From positions 39,546 through 103,545 of the forward strand of contig CAMPET010000141.1 of assembly GCA_946803715.1 (NCBI GenBank): DNA of 64,000 bases, written 5' to 3'. Shown in pieces: positions 13,358 to 25,747 of this stretch. The translations under genes and the position numbers were made by a program. Origin of the DNA: Beroe ovata. Lineage: Eukaryota; Ctenophora; Nuda; Beroida; Beroidae. The notes beneath the pieces were generated by a model that worked only from the letters and a program-made list of their open reading frames with translations, was not told the origin of the DNA and searched no databases. Each line of letters begins with the position of its first letter. The stretch's first letter is position 1.

Positions 13358-14416
13358 TCTATGAATCTATGGTCGTTCCTTGAGTTCCATGAAGCAGAGT
13401 TTAAGCATGAATCCCGTAAACACTTTCCTTAACTTTTATATAAAAACTGTTTAAAACGATGTATATATATTTCACCATCCATTTTGATATTGTTAAACTT
13501 AAATCTTTTCAATGTTCATCATATTCAATTTATGGGAATTTATTCATATCAAGAAACTGCTCAAATGAAAATAAAAGTTTTGCATCACCTGGATAGAGAA
13601 CTCATAAGGAAATAAATCTCTCATACGTAAATTTATTTTGATGAGAGCTTTGTCTAAGTAATTATTACAAAAAATAAACAATATACATCTTATGCATTCT
13701 TCTGGGTTTCACTTGAACCTGAAGTATTCATCAACATCATCACACCTTCATGTCAAATCATGTATATCATGCCCAGGAGGAGGTTTCTGTTCGAACACAA
13801 GACTATATTTCGTGATGGAATATACATTATTCGAGGAAAAACACAACTGCAATATTGCATCTACAACTCTCTCGGTACGGTACGGTACAGCAAATTTTGC
13901 CGAATACAACTTGGAGAACTCTACTGAGGTAGTAACGGTTATAATCATATTCAACATGTATAAAACATAAATAAGGCATGAGTCACTATAATCATTAAAC
14001 CCTAGTAAACAAAAGTGTATTAACAGTGTTCTAAGTACAGATTTGAGGTCGCTTCCCTCGGTCGGTAAAAATACGACTTTAGACGGGGTTATTCGAGAAC
14101 AATTTGACAAGAATTTGTTTGGAACTCAATATTTTGAAGGGCTGAGGTAATATAACACTGAGGTAAGATACCGGCCAAGGAAAGCAACCGAACTTCAGTA
14201 CACAAAATGTCCAGGGATAATCATTACTTAAAGCTGAACTGGAGAAGTTTTTTCATACAATCTCGACGAAAACGCCCCGTGACCCCATGTTGTGCACACT
14301 GAGCAGCGGTGTATCGAGACACGAGTCTCTCACTTTCTCTCTCTCCTGTGAGATGCACGACGACACGATGTATGTTCTGATCAGATGTAAGCTCCACCCC
14401 ACCCACCACACATGTC
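13358..14416. other. 3' flank of CLOCK-like gene B
   Basis: This stretch lies downstream of the minus-strand stop at 14417 and probably contains its 3' untranslated region. TTTATT (AATAAA on the minus strand) occurs near 13632. The open frames here are short and unlike known proteins. Confidence 0.5.
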
Positions 14417-17400
14417 TCAGGTGCCAGGCGAGTGGGCAGATATGGGCGAGGGGTTTGACGACGTGCTGTGAGTGCTGTTCGGAGGATTATCGAATAAATT
14501 ATGGTTCCATTGATTGTCTAAGTTGAAATTGTCGATGTTAGTGTTGTTGAGTATCATGGATATGACCTCAGGGTCGAAGTGGTCGAGGACATTGTGGTCG
14601 GAAGCCGCCGAGGAGAGATTGAAATCGTCGCTCCGGAAAATGGTCTTGTCCGTGGCCCCGCCACCACACTGCGAAACGTTAATGAGGGCGCTCGGAGAGT
14701 TGGCACACCGCGTTTGCTCCCGTTTCACCGTCGGAATAGGATGGCACGTCGTGTTAGGGGTTTTTGTGAGGTCGATATGGGCATCCCCATTGTGAGGTGT
14801 CAGTTTTTGAGGGATGGCAGCAATGGTGCCGTTAGTGGTATTCACAGCCTGGATGAGCGGGTAGAGCTGTGCCAGTTGGTATTGGGTGGGTCCACCCCCT
14901 GGTCCAGATGGCACGGGCTGGATCATGATCACATTATTGTTCGGCACCTGGATACCGCCACCTCCCGAGGTAGGTACGATACTGTACTGCTGGGCCAGCT
15001 GCGAGGTGGCGTACTGCGCCAAATTGGACGGCTTCACGTTGGGAGAGGTGAACTCTTGCTGAGTTGTGGGGTGAGGGGTCACTGGGGTTGCCGGGGAGAC
15101 CACATTTGGGGTCGTGTCAGCGCTATTCACGTTGATGTATTGCATTCCTTGCACGTTGATAGTAGGTCGCAACTGCGACTGGTTAGTGATATATCCGTGT
15201 TGACCAGACGGCAGCAACAGGATTTGGGGCGAGGGGTGGCGCTGTTGCGGCGGCTGGGGGGCAGCAGCTGGAATGTGAAGAGGAGTGGCTGGGTTGGAGT
15301 TGTTGCCACCAAGTGTATGCGAAGCAGGGGAGTTGACATGCTTGTCGATGTTGTTAGTGGACTGGGTAAAGAGAAGTGGACTAGCTTCGTGGGTAGTTTG
15401 CATCGCAGGTCGTTGTGCAGCCTGTTGCTGTGGAACCAGGCTTTGCCGTTGAGAGATACTTTGGTGTTGCTGCTGCATCATTGATCCCTGCACACTTTGC
15501 TGCTGGATACCACTCTGCTGCGGTGGTAAACCACCTTGTTGGAGCCCACCCTGTTGTTGGATACCACTCTGTTGGATATTTGTCTGTTGTTGGATGTTGT
15601 TTTGTTGCTGCTGGACACCACTTTGTTGTTGCTGGATACCACTTTGTTGCTGTTGGGGTCCAGTCTGTTGTTGCTGCATGGAATTTTGCTGCAACTGTTG
15701 CGGTATACCACTCTGCTGTATGCCACTCTGTTGAATACCACTTTGCTGCTGTTGCTGCATTCCACTTTGTTGCTGTTGCTGGATACCACTCTGTTGTTGC
15801 TGTAATCCACCCTGTTGTATACCACTTTGCTGTTGCTGAGGCATGCAACTAGGTTGCTGAACATGACTTGTCAGAGGACGCTGCTGCCCACCGTTGGTTG
15901 CTTGATGGATAATATTGTGTTTCAGAGTTATCTGCTGAACCGCGTGTCCGATGTGCCCGTTTGTTGTCGGGAGATGCACGTGATTCTGGTGTATGTTGCC
16001 GTTTGTCGTCACTGGCAGTTGCACCGAGTTGGTTACATGTTGCGTAACAGGAGGATGAGGTTGCTCCTGATGTTGCTGCTGTTGCAGTGCAGTTGTCAAC
16101 TGATGAGCTCCTGGGGACAACCTCGGCTGCTGCTGTGATATCTGATCTCCCTGGATCACATGATGCTGTTGTTGCTGTTGAGGCATAGGTTGCGGAATGT
16201 GTATAGTTTGGTGAGGTTGCTTGGGAATGTTGATAACCGGACCCCGCACCGTAGTAATATGCTGCAGCGGTTGTTGTTGTTGTGGTTGTTGCTGCTGTTG
16301 TTCCGGTTGCTGCTGTTGTTGCTGCATCACAGCATGATCATTCTCTTGAACGGGGGATGGAGTTATCTCCATCTTTCCAAACAGTTGGTTGTCTTGACTA
16401 GAGTTATCAGCAACATTCTGGGGTGGTCAATGCGTTTAAACTTGGGCAGAATTGAGTGAACCAAAATGAACAACAGTCAGTACACAACATATCGATCTAA
16501 AATTTCTAGTGACAACATTGAAAAGGCAAATTACATATACATCTCTCCTCACCTCTATTATTTGGTAGACAGTTTGCGCTGAACTGACAGATCGAGGGAA
16601 GAGGTTATCCGGTATTGGGGGCAGAGGGACGAAGTGTGTCGACGTGGACGGTCCTCCGCCTACATCTGAGAGTGAATATTCGTCATGATCGGGGGAGTAA
16701 TTCCACGGATAAGGGGGATCATGACACAGAGCTATATCATAAGGTGAATGCCGAGAAGGGTTTGCAAACGCACGCGCGCTCACATTGAATCACATCATTT
16801 CCTTTCGCACAGAACTCTGTGGAGGCAACAATTTAGTGCCCGCAAATAAAGGAACCTAGTGCGATTTTCATTGGGGGATACCCCTCTCTATAGGACAATT
16901 CACTCTGATTTCACTCCATTAGAGAAAATTCTGGTTAAATCATCCCCATACTGGGAAGAAGAGGTTCGTTGTTGTATATTACAGCAGACGTGTAAATTAT
17001 GTGACTATAACATGATACACTCGCTCTCTACCCCAGATATTTCCTTTTTATTAGATTATCATTATCATACGCATGCATTCGTTGCATAGTGAGTGTGTAT
17101 GTGTGTGTGTGTGTGTGTGTGTGTTTGTTTGTGTGTGTGTTTGTGTGTGTGTGCAGGGATTCCACACTTCCAAACCACATACATTGATTCCATGAAAATG
17201 AACTCACTGACTATGAAAATGAACTCACTGCTACTATGAAAATGAACACACTGATACTATGAAATTGAACTCACTGATACTATGAAAATGAACACACTGA
17301 TACTATGAAAATGAACTCACTGATATTTGGTGGGCTCGGTGGCTCCTCTTTATGAACAGCCCCAGGGGTAACCTCAGATATTCTACTCTCGGGCTGGTGG

Positions 17401-20400
17401 TCCGAGATGTTGAGGGCCTTATTCCGGGTGCCGGTCAGCGAGGTGATCAGCACCTCGTGGGGAGTGCGGGAGTTACCCGGAGTTAGGGGCGGCAGTGCGG
17501 GCCCGTACTCCAACGCCCGCGCGTGCAGGTATTCCAACACTTTGGAGTAACTGAGGGAGGGCGAGAGGTAATAGAATGGGAGTGGTGAGGTTTCAGTGGA
17601 ATTACCTACCCTAGTGTAACAAGTGAGTGTGATACAGCATTTGTGATAGATACCTGACAACAACGTTGTGACAGATGATAGTTTCCGGCTTGTTTGTCCA
17701 CTTGTTCGCCTCGACATAACCGTGTGTCTGCATCCAGATCCATTGCTGACCTTTCGTCAGGAAGCGGTAGAACATCGTGGCGCTGTTACCGTGATTCATC
17801 ACTGCAGAGAGAGACACGGTGATAGATTTTATGAAGGAGTGAGATTTTGACACGATTCAGTTCAATTTTATCCCTGAGATGTCCATCCTGAGTTTAACTA
17901 ACAGTTTTTGTGGTTGACAGACAGGATAGACAGATCATCAAGATGATAGAAATCGTAAGCAGAACAACCAATTACTTCCGATGGGAGATAACCGATGATT
18001 GACGCCGCCCTGCGGAAAAGATGATATGTGTTAGAGCCCATAGCCTTTTAGAAGTAATAGAGAAGTGCCTTTCATTGATCCCCTGACAGAATTTATCAGC
18101 TTCCACATACTTGTTATCAACATAGAGATATTTAGCCTCCAAGTTATGCCGTGATAGATACTCATTCTTGCCAAGATCCAGAGAACTGATGTCTCGTATG
18201 AGTTTGGGAGCCTCCATCTTGCCCACAGCCACTAGAACGTGAGTTGGGTTGTCTTCTGTCTCCAGCATTCCTTGAGACAGACTGGCTATCTCCGAAATGC
18301 CATCCTGCGAGAAGGGGATCAGTCACGAGATTACCAATATCATAGTCATATGTATTATCTATTGCACCGCATGACGTCACTTCCTTGTACCTGATTAGGA
18401 TTCTTGATCGCGTCCTCCCAGCGTCTCACGTTCCCGGAGCAATGAACAAGTTCGTAACTGTTCATGCCGCCACGTAACATACGGATACTAAACGAAACCT
18501 TGGCTTTGTTACCACTGCTGGAACTACTCTCCGACATCTGGAGAAATCCCGTGGAATTGAGTTGGAGGTGTCCAAGTGACGTGAGATTAGGTTTGTAGTA
18601 TATAATTGTGAAACGCAAAAATCAACTCTTCCTAGATCTTGTTATACACCATTTGGCAAACAGTTTTTTCCTTGATAAGAGTCAATGGTTGAAAATATAT
18701 AGCCCAACATGTATTCTAGTGAGAAGGCAAAACATACCGCTTGTGTGTAACATCGCTGTCATATAATGAGTAAACTTTTTACCGTATAGCTTGGATACAT
18801 ATGTTATTTACAGACAATGAATATATTATACGTCAGAGATGCACTACAGTCTTCCCATCCCACTATTGTGAGGCAAAACTGAGCAACCTAATAGCTTTAA
18901 CAACCATTTTAGATGATAGCAACGTATGATCATCCACAAACTTGTTATTTTGTTTTTGGTGAGGAAAGTCTGAAACATGGCATGGAGTTTAATTCTGTCC
19001 GGTTTGCAAAGGATGAAGATATATAGGAGTTTCAATCCCATGTATTTTGTGTCAGCACATGCCTTGTACATTGTTTTTGTACATTCTGTGTAGTGTGTTA
19101 TGTTTTTATTTCAGTATTGTCTGTGTGTGATATGAACACATGAGCGAACACCCCCCACACACACACACACAGGTTATAAAAGACCCCATCTCGGACACAA
19201 CATTCTCTACTGTATGAGGGGAGAGTTGCTAGACTGCTAGCGGTACCTCAGTGTTTCGCTGCATCATCTCACCGAGAGTATCGTTCAGTTNTCAATTAAC
19301 TGAATAGAGGAATATAACCGGCACTTGACAGGCGATAAGAAGTGAGAGGAGAAGGAGGAGGGGTGGAGAAAGTTCATGTCACTGTGTGTCACATGAGGAG
19401 GGAGTGTTACACATGTAACCGCGCGAGTTGTTCTACTACGAGACTTGCTAATAGGATAATGGTTAGATTGGTGAGGCAAGCAACTCTGATGATGACTAAA
19501 TGGCTAATTTAACCACAAGCAACAGTCGGCAGGTGGGAATCTGTGAGTGTGTGAGTGAATGTATGTATGCGTGTATGTGCAATGTATGTTCATACTGGGT
19601 TCAAGTAGATAACAAGAGCAGTTCAGCAGTTACAAATGTTCGGGCTGTCACTGATAGGCCTAACACTGATATAGGACAATTTCTAGTGGAGCACCGAAAA
19701 ATTGTACGATATGCTAATGAATAACAGTTGATTATCAATATCATAATGACTCATGAAACAGTGATCACATGAAAATGTTTCTAACCTCAGAGGTGAAGTG
19801 AGTCTTTAGCGTGTGATCAAGGACTCCTCGATCACTTTCGTGAACAAGATCGAACAGTGACCGGCCGATAAGCGTGTTCTGTAAGTGTCCCAGTAGCGGA
19901 GCTACAGTGTGGGAAACGTATAGAATACGACCAGTAACCGATAACACGAACAAGAAACCATCCAGTGCCTGAAGAAGAGAGTTGTTTTGTTTGAAATAGC
20001 AGTTGTTATCCGATGTTGTCGAAATTTGAACCCAAAATTGCACGCCCAATGGATATACACTTCATGATCATAGACTAACCTCTAACATGAGAGTTGCTAA
20101 TTCTTCATTCGAGAGGAACGCCGGTTTCCAACTGACAGTTGACTCATTAGGCGATGGCGACAGCAAATCTGAAATCAATCAAGCCGTCAGGCAAAAGTAC
20201 CGAAACATGTGAGCAAAAGAGCGCGCGCGAAACACACTGACAATATGCTAAGTCAATTCGGTGATCTGCTTTAAACCGCAGTTTGCCATGCGGCAATATG
20301 TGGCATTTCCGACACCAGCTGTCTATAAATAATCGGCCATGCGGTTTAGTGGCATAACTCCAAGTCTAGCTTCAATTCAAGACTAAGTGACCGTGAATTA

Positions 20401-21782
20401 TTGTGCAAAATAAGCCTCATTATTCCCACGCTTAGAGTTGGCGCTCTGAGAGGCAAGCGTCTCGAACCTAATTTAGGGTTATCAATGAGTAAACCTAATT
20501 GCGAAAACCCGATTTTCGGTGATCGAAAAATAAAATTACAAAGATCGATGGCAACGTCGTGTTTTGCCTTGTGAAACGGTTATATTTTGGAATGCTAACA
20601 TTGGAAGTAGACCTAGTTCATGCGCCGCGCGCGCGCTAACATATCACCAAGTCGCGCTGAACATTAGCAAGCCTCAATACTTTGAGAGCTTTATACTACT
20701 TATCATGATTCCATTCTGTAAACGCAAGAACCGGAAATTCCAAGAGTTGCTACTGAGTGAAGAGGGGGTGAGTGTGAGTATTTTTCCCAGATCTTGTCCA
20801 GATAAGACCTAATACCAATTTATGGAATTGAAATATACTGGATTTGAGGACACTGCATTCGTCGCCCCTCCACACAAATTGGTGTTGAATGACCGCATCA
20901 CCTTCTACCTCCATAGAATGGGGGGAAGAAGGATCACAGGATGTGCACACGTGTCAGCAAGTGAGAAATGCGCACCCCACGAGGCATTCCTTTGAGTTGC
21001 GGAAAGGGTGGGTTGCGCCAGGAAAATGTTGCTATGAACAATTATATGTTGCTTTGAAACGTTGAATAATATCCACTTTGAACTGTCAATGTTATAGTAG
21101 AAATGGTAGATGGAGTGTCAGCAGACGTGTGTGTGTGTCTGTGTGTGTCGGTTATCGACCATTGTATTTGAATTACAAGCTGTTTTCACTGCACGCTCGT
21201 AGCGAACAGACAGCAATTTCTACAGCTCCACAGAGAGACAGTAGTAGTGACAAGTCGATTCTATGTAATCACTTCCGAGTAGTCGTCTGTCGTCGCTCAC
21301 CGAGTATAATGCCACCAGACAAAACTACAAAAGCATCTTTCTTTTCTCTCAATCGCAGAAGTATTGGCACGAGACAGAAGTGTTATGGTGGGAAATATTA
21401 GATCAAGTTGAAATGAGAAATATGTTCCCATAGGTTCGAAAAGTTCGGGCATTAAAATACGGTTCTTTTATGTAAGACGTGCATAATTTCTCCCTCCACC
21501 TATTTCAGCATCTCATTTTGACTGTAACCTTTTTCCGCCAGCAGTAGTTAGAAATTACCGCCTTTTCAGCGCGGGAGACATTGGGAAATAATCAAATCCC
21601 GATCTCCAAAACGCCATTCCCGACATAGGGGCTTTGAAAACCAACAAGCCTGCACGTGACAATACGGAATGTCTCGCAGCTTGCGGTGATCTAAGCTTGT
21701 GGTTGACGGTAAGATACCAACAAAAATCCGACACATACCTTTCGTACATATTCGACATTCCGTCCGATGAATATAAACACAA

Positions 21783-21815
<33 letters not shown>

Positions 21816-24157
21816 GGACATGATATTTGTACATTCAGTATACCTCACACTGAGTACATGACTGTTCTATGTATATAACTGTCGGCAGTATATCAGATGA
21901 GCTAGTATAATACACTATCACCTCCCCCGTTTATATTATAGCACATGTATCAAATAACCCTGAAAAGTTACAGGCTAAATTAGATTGAGGAAGTAAGAAT
22001 ATAAAAAATATATATAGAGCGTGTGTGTGTGTAAGAGAGAGGACGTGTTATGTGTGTGTGTGTTAACAGAAAAGCTGCGTCACGTGTGGATAGTGTAACG
22101 TCGATACACGTGACACAATCACGTGTCACTGTCGCGTGATAGCGTTTCAAGTGCATGTATATAGTTTCTCCCAAAGTGTGCGAATGTGTCTGTTTGTGTG
22201 GGTGTGGGTGTGTATGTGTGTGTCATGTGTGTGTGTGTGTGTGTGTGTGNTGTGTGTGTGTGTGTGTGTGTCATGTGTGTGTGCGCGTCCATGAGTGTGC
22301 TGTGTGTGTGCGTGTGTCGCTGTATCAGGAGCACTGTTACATTCTGCACTGCTACATTCATTCTGTGACCTATATCTCTGAGTGTGTGAAGCGAGATCAC
22401 TATAATGTGGCACCAGTAACCCATTCATTACACACTCCCTGAGTTTCGTCAATAGAATCACGCCAGCTTCATTAAGCGATAATCACATTAAATTGTAAGT
22501 TAATCCCGAAAATGTTCCTCTGGGACGTGTGTAAAACATAGCTGTGTCCTACCGATCTACCGCAAGGCGACGTGACTGTGTGTGTGCGTGTGTGTGTGTG
22601 TGTGTGTATGTNTGTGTGTGTGTGTGTGTGGGCGTGTCTATGTGGGTTTCCTCTATAAATCATGCTTCTCAAAGTACGAGCCTGTGGTTTGCAACTATCA
22701 CACATCTACACACAACATTGACCACAGAACATAAGATCAGCAACACTCCTGTGTTTTCCTGTGCAACTTACATCATCGACCAAGTATAACTTTATCAATG
22801 TTTCCGGATAAAATTACGGTTTAGACCGTGTAACCACCAATATTAGATAGAGGAAATGTTTGGAAGCCAGGATAATGGAAATTACACATATAAAACACAT
22901 GCATCTTGGAACGCTTTACCGAGAAAAACGAATACTTTTCAACGCCCTTCCTAATTAAAACAAGAGTCGTTCACAGTTTAGATTATAGCAGTTGCACAAG
23001 TACATCAGAACATCACACACGCACACACACGCACTCACACACGCACACAAACAAACACAAACACACACACACACACACACACAGTACACACACACATTCT
23101 GGCAATCCGCCAATTTCCCCAAATCCCCCAAATATATCATTGGCTGAGAAGAGGTATATCCGGGCAAGAACACTCGAATATTTCGGTGGTTTATCGGACT
23201 TCTGTCATCAGGAAAGCAGCTGTAGTGATAACCAGTAACATTGTGTCAGTGTGTGTGTATAACCGTGTAGGAAGTGTTGACCACTCCTACTATACTACTG
23301 TATATTGAACACTGAGCTGTGTACTGTGCTGCTACAGGAGCCAGCATCATGATGCAGGCGCTGTGCAGTGTTATCGCACAGTGTTACGGTAATATATATT
23401 GTCAGATCGTACACAATAATGACATCATTATTGAACAATCAGGGTAAACCATGGGCAGCTATACTCGAATATACGACTGCCAAACACCAGAATAAGGAAA
23501 ATCAGTTTTTTACTATTATTTTTTAGTTGAATCTCTTTGAAGCCAATTGGTACGTTATATTTTAATCAATGCATCATCTTACGTTTGTGTTCGTGTGAGC
23601 GTTTGTGTGAACTAGAGTAGACTCTCTAGGGTCCAGGCTACCATATCAATGAGTGTAACAAATAGAGTGGAAAGATAATTGAGGAGTGTATCATTGTCTT
23701 ACACGGCTCACTGACNAGTGATAACCAGTAACATTGTGTCAGTGTGTGTATAACTGTGTAGGAAGTGTTGACCACTCCTACTATACTACTGGTGTATATT
23801 GAAGACTGAGCTGTGTACTGTGCTGCTACAGGAGCCGGCATCATGATGCTGGCTCTGTGCAGTGTTATCGAACAGTGTTACGGTAATACATATTGTCAGA
23901 TCGTACTATTATTTTTTTAGTTGAATCTCTATGAAGCCAATTGGTACGTTATATTTTAATCAATGCACCATCTTACGTTTGTGTTCGTGTAAGTGTTTGT
24001 GTGAACTAGAGTAGACTCTCTAGGGTCCGTCCAGGCTACCATATCAATGTAACAAATAGAGTGGAAAGACAATTGAGGAGTGTATCATTGTCTTACACGG
24101 CTCACTGACCACTTTTATGTCACGAAATATACAGTATGTGTGTGTGTGCGTGTGTGT

Positions 24158-24202
<45 letters not shown>

Positions 24203-25679
24203 TGTGTATATATGTGTGTGTGTACTTATGTTACAACCAGCAATGTGTGTTGAACCAAACAATTCCGCCTACTTCCTTGTTTCATGTGGGCTTCACCCAT
24301 TGTTACAGTGTGAACACGGCTCCACTCCGACGCCTTTGCTTCACTTCAAAGCGCCGAATACTCAATTCACCACCTCACAACATAATATAGCTCAATGTTT
24401 CGAACCCCATTATAATAGTCCAACAACAACCTTAGAAACAATAACTTTCTGCGTCATGTGTGTTTGTGTGAGTGTGTGGGGAAGGGAGGGTAATGAGATA
24501 CTTGAAATTCATTGTGATTACATGGACTCAGTAGCGAGTAGCGCAACAAACTCATTATCACTTACTACACCAAGGGGGGTACAATATTGTGCAACAAGAA
24601 GGCGGAAAAACGGTCGTGCCACCACCCCATATCAAGTGTGTGTGTGAGTGTTATGTGTGTTATGTGTGTGTGTGTGTGTGTGTGTATNNNNNNNNNNNNN
24701 NNNNNNNNNNNNNNNNNNNTGTGTGTGTGTGTGTGTGTGTGCAGTGGGGGACTGTGGGTAGCGGAATATACATGTTACTGGCTATCAATGTTCCCCTTCC
24801 TGCGTGCTCTGTTACAATTCAGTCCCCTCTCTCCCCCTTAGTGGACTCTCACCGCAACATTACGTATGAATATATAACATATGTAAACATAAATACAACA
24901 TATATAGAAATATATATATCGACCTATCTCTCCTCTTCTATATATTTCAGTTAATATATTTCTTAGAAATTCTGACATTCACGTACAGCTTAAGTACTGA
25001 AGACCGTTTAAAGGAGACTTAACCGCTTTGAAATAGACAAAATAAGTGGTAGTGTGGAATGAAGAACACAATGCAAAGTTAATTGATGCGGCCCAAGCAA
25101 ATGCTACATCACGAATGAAGTCCCGAACTTGGCCAGAGAGACTGGGTTATTGAGTAAAGGTTGAAATGCTTCGGTAATATGGTGCACACACACACACACA
25201 CACACCCACACACACGCCATACACACACAAATCAGACATGAAACAAATAAAAACATATAAAAACAGACATACACACGCTAAACATAGGATAGTACATTAT
25301 ATCATCTATTCGAAACATGCCTTCTCCGTAAAGGAACACATAGAGACACACACACACACTCATCACAATCATCATATGGGAAACACCTTGGAAGCATTAC
25401 GTATACTATTTAGCATTTTCATCCTGACGTAAACTCTCATCAGCTTCAGGGACATTTTCAGAGGGCTTGGAGAGTGAGGAAGATGTGTTAGGTTGATAAG
25501 TTTGAAGTGGAAGATGGAAAAGATTGAAACGATCTCAGAGAAGTGGCCTAGAGGAGAAAAAAGAGGTGGAATAAGAAGACATCAGAGACGGAAAGAGGAG
25601 ATCAAAAACTGAACACAGACATTGGATTAAAATAATGAAGAAATTTGATAGACTAAAGCATAGGAGAGAGAGAGAGAGN

Positions 25680-25747
<68 letters not shown>

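Noticed and set aside
15381-15864. Minus-strand alternative frames in the Gln-rich repeat
   Set aside because: They are frame shadows of the CAG/CAA repeat; the in-phase exon continues through the region in one frame.
14579-16459. Long plus-strand open frames opposite the last exon of CLOCK-like gene B
   Set aside because: They are complements of the Gln-rich coding sequence and have no independent support.
22147-22461. Open frames in GT/CA repeats (also near 500-763, 23.0, 24.1, 32.8, 36.2, 42.6 and 63.3 kb)
   Set aside because: They translate to Cys-Val or Thr-His runs from microsatellites and have no domain or splice support.
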